Source of the DNA: Kribbella catacumbae DSM 19601 | GTDB taxonomy: Bacteria; Actinomycetota; Actinomycetes; Propionibacteriales; Kribbellaceae | NCBI RefSeq assembly: GCF_000372465.1 | Contig: NZ_AQUZ01000039.1 | Coordinates: forward strand, 1 to 64,000 | Direction: 5' to 3' | Length of the DNA stretch: 64,000 nucleotides | Shown here: positions 35,660 to 43,185 of the stretch, in pieces | Numbering within the stretch: position 1 is the stretch's first letter | Layout: the number at the start of each line of letters is the position of its first letter | Notes under the pieces: model-generated | What the model was told of the DNA's origin: nothing | The model's database searches: none | The model's input: the letters and a program-made list of their open reading frames with translations, nothing else | Translations under genes and position numbers: made by a program

Positions 35660-36649
35660 TCAGAGGGATGTGAGCCAGGCCAGGATGTCGGGTTCGGGCT
35701 GGTAGGTCCCGGGTTTCACGTCGGGTGGCCGGGTCCGGTCAATGGCGGCTTGTTTGATGGCCAGGTCGGCGTGGAGGTAGGCGTCGGTGCTGTGGGTGTC
35801 GGCGTGCCCGAGCCATAGTGCGATGACGGAGACGTCGACGCCGGCGGCGAGAAGGTTCATTGCCGCGGTGTGCCGCAGGGTGTGCATCGTGACGTGCTTG
35901 GCGGCGAGGCTGGGACAGGTGGCCGTTGCGGTGGCGAGGTGTTTGGCGAGGCGGTGCTCGAGCGCGTCGCGGGACAGGGGTTGACCGTGAGGGCCGCAGA
36001 ACAGCGCAGTGCCTGGGCGGGTGATCCGTTCTGCGAGGTAGGTCGTCATGGTGCTCACGGTGGCTTGTGTCAAGGGGGTGATGCGTTGGTGTCGTCCTTT
36101 GCCGGTGCAGGCGATGTGGGGGCCGGTCCCGAGGTGGATGTCGTCGTGGGTCAGGGAGCAGATCTCGCTGATTCGAAGACCGGTCTGCACTGTCATGGCC
36201 AGCAGGGCGTGGTCACGTCGTCCGGTCCAGTTCGTGGGGTCGGGTGCGGCGAGTAGGGCGTCGACCTGGTCGGGGATGAGGAACTCGATGACGGGTCTGG
36301 TGGTGCGTTTGGGTGGGAACGCGAGGACGTGGGTGATCGTTGCGGCGTGCTCGGGATAGTCGGGCAGGGCTCGGCCGAGCACGGCGCGGATCGCGGTCAG
36401 CCGGGCGTTGCGGGTTCTGGTGCCGTTGCCACGCTCATGTTCGAGGTGGTCGAGGAACCCGGTGACGTTGGTCGCGGTGATGGCGTCGAAGTCGAGCGCG
36501 TCCGCAGGAACCTTGAGCGTCGCGGTCAGGTACTTCAGGAGCATCCGCCAGGTGTCGCGGTAGGACGTGATCGTGTTGGCAGACAGGTCACGCTGGGTGT
36601 GGGCGAAGGTCGTGAAGTAGGTCTGCAGGCTGATCGCCAGGGCGTTCAT
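35660..36649 (-). CDS. Tyrosine recombinase, RitC-type (outer element)
   Basis: A 329-aa integrase-like recombinase that appears intact. The N-terminal SAM-like domain ('TITSYRDTWRMLLKYL', 'VTGFLDHLEHERGNGTRTRN') is followed by the catalytic domain with Arg in 'QTGLRISEICSLTHDDI', the box 'HTLRHTAAMNLLAAGVDVSV' and 'ALWLGHADTHSTDAYLH' with the nucleophile Tyr. It has the same length as the inner RitC and is clearly homologous. Its stop lies directly at the element end, and its start overlaps the ritB stop (ATGA). Confidence 0.92.
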   Translation of the reverse strand: MNALAISLQTYFTTFAHTQRDLSANTITSYRDTWRMLLKYLTATLKVPADALDFDAITATNVTGFLDHLEHERGNGTRTRNARLTAIRAVLGRALPDYPEHAATITHVLAFPPKRTTRPVIEFLIPDQVDALLAAPDPTNWTGRRDHALLAMTVQTGLRISEICSLTHDDIHLGTGPHIACTGKGRHQRITPLTQATVSTMTTYLAERITRPGTALFCGPHGQPLSRDALEHRLAKHLATATATCPSLAAKHVTMHTLRHTAAMNLLAAGVDVSVIALWLGHADTHSTDAYLHADLAIKQAAIDRTRPPDVKPGTYQPEPDILAWLTSL

Positions 36650-36852
36650 GAGGGTTCTCCTTCGGCGAGGGGCTCGAGCATTCCGGCGGCCAGGGCCATG
36701 AGTTCCCCGGTCGCGGTCAAGTACCAGTAGCTGTGGGCGGCGTCGGAGTGCCCCAGCCAGGTGGCCAGCAGGGACAGCACCCGGTCGGGGTCACCGCCGT
36801 GGGCGTAGGCCGCGGTCATGTGCGCGGTAGCGAAGGTGTGCCTCAGGTCGTG
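36646..36852 (-). pseudogene. Outer ritB, C-terminal part (split by inner RIT)
   Basis: It encodes 'HDLRHTFATAHMTAAYAHGG', then 'LATWLGHSDAAHSYWYLTAT' with the catalytic His and Tyr, and the C-terminal tail. It continues the reading interrupted at 40213 after 'RARPRLHD'. Together the halves give about 310 residues, close to the 305 of the inner RitB. The gene is inactivated by the inner element. Confidence 0.88.
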
Positions 36853-36853
36853 A

Positions 36854-36873
36854 TTGTGCCGACGTCGGCACAA
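36854..36873. repeat. 20-bp perfect palindrome beside inner RIT
   Basis: TTGTGCCGACGTCGGCACAA is a perfect palindrome built from the same GCCGACGTCGGC core found inside the RIT ends. It lies between the resumed ritB codons and the inner element and is absent at the other junction. Confidence 0.8.
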
Positions 36874-36878
36874 CCACG

Positions 36879-36960
36879 TTATGCCGACCTCCCCGTTATG
36901 CCGACGTCGGCTCGGATCTGCTGCTCTGCTTGGAGAGTTGTCTGTTGTAGGTCGGCATAA
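36879..36960. repeat. Inner RIT left end (82-bp inverted repeat)
   Basis: It starts TTATGCCGACCT, has an inner TTATGCCGACGTCGGC and ends AGGTCGGCATAA next to the ritC stop codon. The reverse complement equals 40131-40212 except for two bases in the middle. Confidence 0.92.
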
Positions 36961-37950
36961 TCAGAGGCTTTCGAGGAAGGCGATGAGGGCGTCGGGGGGT
37001 CGGTATCGACCGGGCTTGGCGGTCAGCGGGGCGACCCGGTCGATGGCTTGCTGCTTGTGGGTCATGTCCGCGTGCAGGTAGATCGTGGTGGTGGATACCT
37101 GCTCGTGGCCGAGCCAGAGGGCGATGATGGTGATGTCGTTGCCGGCGAGCAGGAGGCGCATCGCGGCGGTGTGTCTCAGGGTGTGCATGGTGACTGACTT
37201 GGTCTGCAGCGACGGGCATGTGCGGGCTGCGGCGGTGAGGTGTCGGGCGAGGCGGTGTTCGATCGCGTCGCGGCTGAGGTGCTTGCCGGTGGTGCTGGGG
37301 AACAGGGGCGCGCCGGGGTTCTCACCGACTTCTGCGAGCCACGCTTTCAGCACCGCCCTGGTGGATGGGATCAGCGGGGTGCGCCGTTCCTTGCGTCCTT
37401 TGCCGATCGTGTGCACGTGCGCGCCGGTGGTCAAGGTGACGTCGGCGCGGGTGAGTCCAGCAACTTCGGAGATCCGTAGCCCGGTCTGCAGGGTGAGCGC
37501 GAGCATGGCGCGATCGCGTCGTCCCGTCCAGGTGCTCTGATCGCAGGCGGCGAGGAGGGCGTCTGCCTCCAGGTCGGTGAGGTAGGTCAGGATGTGCCGC
37601 TGGGTGCGTTTGGGCGGGATCGTGAGCACTCGTTGGATGCACTCGGCGTGCTCGGGGTAGTGCAGGGCGAGGTAGCCGAACAGAGAGTGGATCGCGGCGA
37701 GCCGGTTGTTGCGGGTCGCGGCACTGTTGCCCCGCACCCGTTCCAGGTGGTCCAGGAAGGCGCTGACCAAGGTGGCGTCCAGGGCGTCGATGTCGAGCCG
37801 GCTGGGGGCGGTCCCGGTTCGTTGGACGGTGAACGCCAGCAAGAGCCGGAACGTGGTGCGGTAGGCGGCGATCGTGTTCGGGCTTGCGGCCCGTTGGTTG
37901 ATCAACCGTTCGGTGAAGTACGCCTGCAGTGCGGGCGCCAGCGTGGCCAT
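36961..37950 (-). CDS. Tyrosine recombinase, RitC-type (inner element)
   Basis: A 329-aa protein. The start at 37950 is chosen because its ATG overlaps the ritB stop and because the length then equals that of the outer RitC. Catalytic features are Arg in 'QTGLRISEVAGLTRADVTL', the box 'HTLRHTAAMRLLLAGNDITI' and 'ALWLGHEQVSTTTIYLHAD' with Tyr. All residues needed for strand cleavage are in place. RIT recombinases are thought to act together in moving the element; the task of each is not established. Confidence 0.92.
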   Translation of the reverse strand: MATLAPALQAYFTERLINQRAASPNTIAAYRTTFRLLLAFTVQRTGTAPSRLDIDALDATLVSAFLDHLERVRGNSAATRNNRLAAIHSLFGYLALHYPEHAECIQRVLTIPPKRTQRHILTYLTDLEADALLAACDQSTWTGRRDRAMLALTLQTGLRISEVAGLTRADVTLTTGAHVHTIGKGRKERRTPLIPSTRAVLKAWLAEVGENPGAPLFPSTTGKHLSRDAIEHRLARHLTAAARTCPSLQTKSVTMHTLRHTAAMRLLLAGNDITIIALWLGHEQVSTTTIYLHADMTHKQQAIDRVAPLTAKPGRYRPPDALIAFLESL

Positions 37951-38867
37951 CAGCGCACCCCCGCCGGCAATTGCAGCCGTCCGGCGGCCAGTTCCATCAA
38001 CTCCGGGACGGCGGTGAGGTACCAATAGGTGCCGGCCGGGCTGACATGCCCCAGATAGATGGCGAGCACGCCGATGTGCTCATCAACGCTGACGCCGTCG
38101 CGCATCCAGCGGATCAGGGTGTGAACAGCAAAACTGTGCCGGAGGTCGTGTGCGCGCGGATGCACGGTCGTGGTGCGGATGCCCAGCGTGGTGGTGATCT
38201 GTCGCAGCGTCTTGTCTGCCTCGCTGCGGCTGAGGCGATTGCCGCGACTGGACACCAAGAACGTTTCCGCATGTCGCCGGGGGCATAGCCGATCGCGCTG
38301 GGTGGCGTAACGGCGCAGCGCGGCCGACGATGTCGGATGGAGCGGAACGATCCGAGGCCGGTCGAACTTTGCGTGCCGGATCGTGATGACCGCATCGTCG
38401 AGGTCGACGTCTTCGCGGTGCAGCCCGACTGCCTCGCCCAGCCGCATCCCGGAGACGGCGAGCAGGCCGAACAGCGTCTGGTAGGTCAGCCCGCGCAAGG
38501 GTGGGCGTAGCTGACCGGCGGCAGTCAGTACGAGCTCGATCTGCTCGGCGGTCCACAGATACGGCATAGGGCGATACCGCTGGGTCGGGAACACCCCGGT
38601 CGGCGGGATCTGGGTGGAGCTGTCGATACTGTGCAGGTAGGCGGCGAACTTGCGGGCGCAGCCCAACCGCTGCGCCCAGTACCGCGGTTGTGCGGTTGCG
38701 GGCAGCCGCGCCCAGCTGATCGCCAGTTCGCTGGTGAGGTGGTCCGATCCGGCGGTCTCCAGATACCCGACGAGCTCGCGCAGCCATATCTCTTCACGCT
38801 CCAGCCGGTATCCCAGGGCGCGCCGCAGCCGCAGGTAGTCGCCGAGCTGTGCGCCCAGGCCGCTCAT
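37950..38867 (-). CDS. Tyrosine recombinase, RitB-type (inner element)
   Basis: A 305-aa protein whose ATG at 38867 overlaps the ritA stop by four bases. It shows Arg in 'SGMRLGEAVGLHREDVDLDD', 'HDLRHSFAVHTLIRWMRDGV' and 'AIYLGHVSPAGTYWYLTAVP' with Tyr. The N-terminal domain ('GDYLRLRRALGYRLEREEIW') matches that of the split outer RitB ('DEYLVMRRSLGFQLNDLERQ'), confirming that the two elements have the same gene order. Confidence 0.92.
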   Translation of the reverse strand: MSGLGAQLGDYLRLRRALGYRLEREEIWLRELVGYLETAGSDHLTSELAISWARLPATAQPRYWAQRLGCARKFAAYLHSIDSSTQIPPTGVFPTQRYRPMPYLWTAEQIELVLTAAGQLRPPLRGLTYQTLFGLLAVSGMRLGEAVGLHREDVDLDDAVITIRHAKFDRPRIVPLHPTSSAALRRYATQRDRLCPRRHAETFLVSSRGNRLSRSEADKTLRQITTTLGIRTTTVHPRAHDLRHSFAVHTLIRWMRDGVSVDEHIGVLAIYLGHVSPAGTYWYLTAVPELMELAAGRLQLPAGVR

Positions 38868-40081
38868 CGCTGCACCACCCCGGGCCACGGCGGGGCCAGC
38901 TCACGAAGACGTTCGACGTCGACCCGGGCGTAGATCCCGGTGCTCTGCAGGCTCTGATGCCGCAGCACCTGGCCGATCTGGATCAGAGGGACGCCGGCGT
39001 CGACCATCTGGCACGCCATGGTGTGCCGCAGCCGGTGCGCGCCCATCGAGGCGATACCGGCCCGCCGGCATGCCCGGCGCACCGTGGAGGACACCGTGCC
39101 GGACTCGATCGGGCCGAACGGCGCCCGGGCCCGCAGGAACAGCTCCCGGCGCGAGCTGGCTGACCGACCACGACTGAGGTAGCCGGCGATCGCGGCGCCG
39201 ACGTCGGCCGGCAGCGGGAGCCGGTCGGTTCGGCCGCCCTTGCCGTGGATCACCATCTCACCGGCCCGCCAGTCCAGGTCATCCAGCGTCACGGCGGCCA
39301 GCTCGCCGCGCCGCAGGCCCAGCCGCAGCAGGCTGAGGATGATCGCGTAGTCGCGTCGCCCCAGCGCGGTTCGCCGATCGCACGAGTCGAGCAACGCCCG
39401 CGCCTGACCCGGGCTGATCCCCTGGGGCAGCGTCGAGCGGCGCCGGCCAGTCACCGCGAGCGCGGCGCCGGCCAGATCGGTGCCGATCCGGCCGTCCAGG
39501 AAGCAGTAGCGCAGGAAGGCTCGAAGCCCAGCCACGAAGTTCTGTGCCGCGCTGACCGAAACGCCGCGATCAACCTCGCGAAGCACCGCGGCCGTGACCT
39601 GGCTTGCCTCCAGCTCGTGCAGTTCCTGGCCTGACAGCCCGCCAACGAACCGGCGGGCGTGCGCCACATACCCGCCGACGGTGCCGATCGCCAGACCGCG
39701 CTCGTCGAGCAGGTACCGCTCGAAGCAGCCCACCAGCACCTCGATGTCAGACCCCGGGCAAGAGACAGCGGGGCGGGCCACGCCAAGCTCCCCGAGCACG
39801 TCCAGCAGGCACCGCAGCCCCGGACGGGACCACTGCGACCGATACCGCCCGCCCGCCCGCTGAACGGCGAAGAACGCCTCGACCGCATGCTCGTCCAACT
39901 GCGCGGGGGTCAATCCCTGGCCTCGAAGCCACCGGCTCAACCGCCCCACCTGGCGCAACAGAGGCACCATCGACCGCGGCGTGTACCCGCGGCTCTCCAG
40001 CTCCAGACGGTAGGCGCCGACGAACGGCTCCAACGGCCCCGAAACCACGACCCCGCTGACCCTGCTCCTCGCCCTGACCAT
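38864..40081 (-). CDS. Tyrosine recombinase, RitA-type (inner element)
   Basis: A 405-aa protein and the first gene of the trio. The start at 40081 has AGGAGG six bases upstream; the open frame further upstream runs through the inverted repeat and is not coding. Catalytic motifs are 'LRLGLRRGELAAVTLDDLDW', 'HRLRHTMACQMVDAGVPLIQ' and 'VLRHQSLQSTGIYARVD' with Tyr. The longer N-terminus distinguishes RitA from its partners. Confidence 0.92.
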   Translation of the reverse strand: MVRARSRVSGVVVSGPLEPFVGAYRLELESRGYTPRSMVPLLRQVGRLSRWLRGQGLTPAQLDEHAVEAFFAVQRAGGRYRSQWSRPGLRCLLDVLGELGVARPAVSCPGSDIEVLVGCFERYLLDERGLAIGTVGGYVAHARRFVGGLSGQELHELEASQVTAAVLREVDRGVSVSAAQNFVAGLRAFLRYCFLDGRIGTDLAGAALAVTGRRRSTLPQGISPGQARALLDSCDRRTALGRRDYAIILSLLRLGLRRGELAAVTLDDLDWRAGEMVIHGKGGRTDRLPLPADVGAAIAGYLSRGRSASSRRELFLRARAPFGPIESGTVSSTVRRACRRAGIASMGAHRLRHTMACQMVDAGVPLIQIGQVLRHQSLQSTGIYARVDVERLRELAPPWPGVVQR

Positions 40082-40130
40082 GACGCTCCTCCTTCTCGAT
40101 GAGAAACACCACGATCGTCGAGAACCAGCG

Positions 40131-40212
40131 TTATGCCGACCTACAACAGACAGTTCTCCAAGCAGAGCAGCAGATCCGAGCCGACGTCGGCATAACGGGG
40201 AGGTCGGCATAA
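40131..40212. repeat. Inner RIT right end (82-bp inverted repeat)
   Basis: The mirror of 36879-36960 with two mismatches (CAGTT in place of CAACT). It lies about 50 bp upstream of inner ritA, so it may also contain part of the promoter. Confidence 0.92.
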
Positions 40213-40943
40213 TCGTGCAGGCGGGGTCGTGCCCTGCCTCGCGGGGTGAGCCCGGCAGCCTCCCGGACTCGTTTGAACAGGGACTGGAAGGACACGTAGA
40301 CGTATCCGGTTCCCTTGCAGGTCACGAAGAGCGGGCCGTGGGGGTCGGGGTGTGTGGCCGTCCGGGCAGGCAGAGCGACGTACTGCCGCAGAGCGGTCGT
40401 CGTCGACGGGTGGATGGGAACGAGACGCTCGGCAGACTTCGCGGCCTTGATCACCAACACGTCGTTGTCCTGGTCGATGTCGTCGACTCGCAGGTTCAGC
40501 GCCTCGCTGATCCGCAGGCCCGTCGCGGCGAGCAGGCCGATGACGGTGCGCACCGTCGCAGCGACCCGCGCGTCGGCGAACTCGGTGTCGCAGGCGGCGA
40601 GCAACGCATCGACGTCGTCCTGGCTGTAGATGAACGGCACAGCTCGGGGCTTCCTGGCCGGCAGCAGGCCATTGGGGACGACCGGGACGTCAACACCGTT
40701 CGCATTGAGGTAGGCGGCGAAGCGGCGCACCAACGACAGCCGTGTCGCCCACCACGACGGGTGCGCATCAGGGTTGAGCCGGGCCCACGTCACGGCGTCG
40801 TCGATGGTGAAGGTCTGCGTCTGGCCGCGAGCTTCGAGCCAGGCGCAGAACAGGCCGACCTGCCGTTCGAGGTCGTTGAGCTGGAACCCCAGGGACCGGC
40901 GCATCACCAGGTACTCGTCCAGTCGTTCCCGCAGCGTCGTCAT
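40213..40943 (-). pseudogene. Outer ritB, N-terminal part (split by inner RIT)
   Basis: It starts at 40943, overlapping the outer ritA stop. It encodes the arm and SAM-like domain and the catalytic Arg ('AATGLRISEALNLRVDDIDQ'), then breaks at 'GLTPRGRARPRLHD' where the inner RIT begins. The His-x-x-Arg, His and Tyr residues lie on the far side at 36646-36852. Confidence 0.9.
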
Positions 40944-42184
40944 CGCGGCACCTGCCCAAACGGGACGATCAGCTCGCGCAGCGATGCGAGGTCGACCTTC
41001 GCGTAGGCCATCGTGGTGACGGTGTAGGTGTGGCCCAGAAGCTCCTTGGCTTCGGTCAAGGTGCCACCCGCGGCCAGGACGGCCATCGCGGCGGTGTGCC
41101 TGAGCCGGTGCGCGTAGATCCGGTCGGTCCCCGCCCGATCCGACAACCGGGCGATGATCCCCGAGATCGCCGAAGGCGCCATCATCTGGCGGGGCGCTCT
41201 CATCCGCACGAACACAGCCCGGTCCAGGGCGGGCGGTCGAAGCCGCAACCACGCTTCCAGTGCCTGGCCCACATCGACCGGTAGCGGCAGGACATGCTCG
41301 CGGCCTTTGCCTGCGACCCTCACATGTCCACTCGCCCAGTCGATGTCATCGAGCCCCAGACGAGCGGCCTCGCCAGCGCGCAGGCCCAGCCGCACGAGGA
41401 TCATGACGACCGCCCGGTCACGCGCCCCGATCGCCGTGGCCGGATCGGACACGGCCAGCAAAGCAGCGACCTGCCCGGCATCCACCCCTCGCGGCAGAGA
41501 TCGCCGCGTCCCGGGAGGCTTGAGGATCCCGGCAGTCAGGTCCCGGTCGAGGCGTCCGGTACTCAGCGCCCACCGGAGCAGGCAGCGGACCGCAGTCACG
41601 ATGTGGGCACGAGCAACAACGCCGTAAGGGCGTCTGCGCTCGGCGACGTACGCGTTGACGATCGACGCGTCGAGGTGGCACCACTCCACCGATCCGTCCG
41701 GCGCCGTCAGCGCGTCCAAGAGGCCAGCCGCGTAGTGACAGTTGGCCGCGATGGTCTTCTCGGTCAGACCGCGCTGGTCACGCATCCACGAACGCCAGTC
41801 CGCCGCCGCAGCCTGGGCCGGCGTGAGCTGACCCGGTTCCATCCCGGCCGTACCCAGATAGCCAACTGCCACCAAGAACCGGCGCATCGTGCCCACCCAA
41901 CGCTTCACAGCGACGCAGGGAAGATCTCGGGAGCGCTCTGCTGCGACGAACTCGGCGAGCAGGTCCTGGTCGATGTCATCGACACCGGCGCCCACTACCC
42001 GCATCCACAAGCTCAGCCGCTCCAGCAGGTTCACGATCCCGGCCGCTGAACTCGGCGAGTACCCCTGTGCGGCCAACCATCCCGAGCACTCGCCCAGCAC
42101 CGTTGGCGCCAAGGGACCCACCGGAACCCGCGGAACCCGAACCGGATACGACCGGGCCGTCGGCGATCTCTTCGTCACGGACAT
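40940..42184 (-). CDS. Tyrosine recombinase, RitA-type (outer element)
   Basis: A 414-aa protein that appears intact. It shows Arg in 'VRLGLRAGEAARLGLDDIDW', 'HRLRHTAAMAVLAAGGTLTE' and 'LLGHTYTVTTMAYAKVDL' with Tyr. It is homologous in order and length to inner RitA. The start is uncertain: GTG at 42187, ATG at 42184 and GTG at 42178 lie around one GGAGG site; I give the ATG. It lies about 45 bp inside the right element end. Confidence 0.9.
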   Translation of the reverse strand: MSVTKRSPTARSYPVRVPRVPVGPLAPTVLGECSGWLAAQGYSPSSAAGIVNLLERLSLWMRVVGAGVDDIDQDLLAEFVAAERSRDLPCVAVKRWVGTMRRFLVAVGYLGTAGMEPGQLTPAQAAAADWRSWMRDQRGLTEKTIAANCHYAAGLLDALTAPDGSVEWCHLDASIVNAYVAERRRPYGVVARAHIVTAVRCLLRWALSTGRLDRDLTAGILKPPGTRRSLPRGVDAGQVAALLAVSDPATAIGARDRAVVMILVRLGLRAGEAARLGLDDIDWASGHVRVAGKGREHVLPLPVDVGQALEAWLRLRPPALDRAVFVRMRAPRQMMAPSAISGIIARLSDRAGTDRIYAHRLRHTAAMAVLAAGGTLTEAKELLGHTYTVTTMAYAKVDLASLRELIVPFGQVPR

Positions 42185-42229
42185 CACCTCCAGACACTCC
42201 GTGCCTGAAGCGTGATCGCAACTACGTGA

Positions 42230-42312
42230 CTATGCCGACCTCCTGAACCTCAGCAAGCCCGATGACCTGCAACGTCGCAGGCGACATCGGCATAGTTCGA
42301 AGGTCGGCATAG
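42230..42312. repeat. Outer RIT right end (inverted repeat)
   Basis: The outer part, read inward on the minus strand, is the same 26 bases as at 35578. The inner flank CTATGCCGACC also matches the box at 35649-35659. The middle 40 or so bases differ between the two outer ends, unlike the inner element whose ends are nearly identical. Confidence 0.85.
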
Positions 42313-42819
42313 GACATCACCTACGTCGCCACCGCGACCGGCACGGTCTACGTCGCGTTCATCGTCGACGTGTTCTCCCGCCGGATCATCGGCTGGAAAG
42401 CCGCCACCGAGATGACCACACCGCTCGTCCTGGACGCCCTCGAAATGGCGCTGTGGACCCGCCGAACCGAAGGCATCACCGACCTGACCGGGCTGGTGCA
42501 CCACAACGACGCCGGCTCCCAGTACACCTCGATCACGTTCACCCAGCGCCTGATCACCGAAGGCATCGACGCCTCGGTCGGGTCCGTCGGTGACGCCTAC
42601 GACAACGCCCTGGCCGAGACCCACATGGGCCTGTACAAGTCAGAACTGATCTGGCCCGACGGCCCCTGGCAAGGCCACAACGACGTCGAAACAGCAACCC
42701 TGGACTGGGTCCACTGGTTCAACACCGAACGATCCCACGAGTCCATCCAAGACCTCACCCCGATCCAGGCAGAGCAGACTCACTACACTCACCGAACCGG
42801 CCTCGCCGAGGCCGCTTAA
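42313..42819 (+). pseudogene. IS3 OrfB transposase, C-terminal half (right border)
   Basis: It begins exactly at the first catalytic Asp codon (DITYVATATGTVYVAFIVDV) after the RIT end and runs to the normal stop. HHNDAGSQYTS and ETHMGLYKSEL carry the other catalytic residues. It is an inverted, diverged counterpart of 35071-35577; no upstream transposase half remains. Confidence 0.88.
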
Positions 42820-42856
42820 CACCTAACAAAGCCTCCGGACTCGCCGGGGCGGCTCA
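42313..42856 (+). mobile_element. IS3-family element, C-terminal half, right border of outer RIT
   Basis: It ends with the terminal repeat CCGGGGCGGCTCA, the mirror of the left border at 35034. The flanking bases outside the two IS3 ends show no matching target duplication, so the pair is not one composite insertion. Confidence 0.8.
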
Positions 42857-43185
42857 TCGACGGTGTGGTCCTTGGCTGGGTTCGGAGTAGACACCTGCAT
42901 CCAAGTCCCAAGGACCACACCAGTCACACAAGCGACGCGGCATGTCGGAGCACAAAAGCCCAGGTCACACGGCCTGCGAGGCGACTATGCCGAGGCCCTG
43001 CGAACCAGCCCGCCCGGGGCAATCGCCGTCAGCAGCGAGAGCGTTCCGCCCCGACGTAACTGCACAAAGCCTCGCGGGCGTGAATTCGGCGCCGAACAGA
43101 TGGCCTGCCGGTACTGCGGCGACGGCGCCGAGATCCCCACGAGGAGGTCCGTGCACGGGCAGCATCCGCGAGACGGACTTCACTG
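42857..43185. other. Gap downstream of rhs2 with an inverted repeat
   Basis: About 330 bp where an immunity gene for rhs2 would be expected. I find no credible open reading frame on the minus strand. It holds a 14-bp perfect inverted repeat, GGTGTGGTCCTTGG at 42862-42875 and its complement at 42908-42921, possibly an insertion-sequence end remnant. Confidence 0.5.

Larger units (their letters stand above)
36879..40212. mobile_element. Inner RIT element, complete
   Basis: A 3.33-kb element with 82-bp inverted ends that match at 80 of 82 positions, containing three overlapping intact tyrosine recombinase genes. It sits within outer ritB; TCGTG flanks the insertion on both sides, which may be a 5-bp target duplication. 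Confidence 0.88.
35578..42312. mobile_element. Outer RIT (recombinase-in-trio) element
   Basis: An element with inverted ends of about 82 bp (35578-35659 and 42230-42312) enclosing three tyrosine recombinase genes in the order ritA (40940-42184), ritB (broken) and ritC (35660-36649). The order, the 4-base gene overlaps and the single direction are those of RIT elements. It is interrupted by an inner RIT between the two parts of ritB. Confidence 0.82.

Noticed and set aside
36879..40212. The repeated GCCGACGTCGGC boxes as a CRISPR-like array.
   Set aside because: There are only a few boxes, located at element ends in inverted orientation, with no regular spacers and no cas genes.
35034..42856. 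A composite transposon made of two IS3 copies carrying recombinase genes.
   Set aside because: Both IS3 copies lack their N-terminal halves and are cut by the RIT ends, so the RIT, not the IS3 pair, defines the mobile unit.
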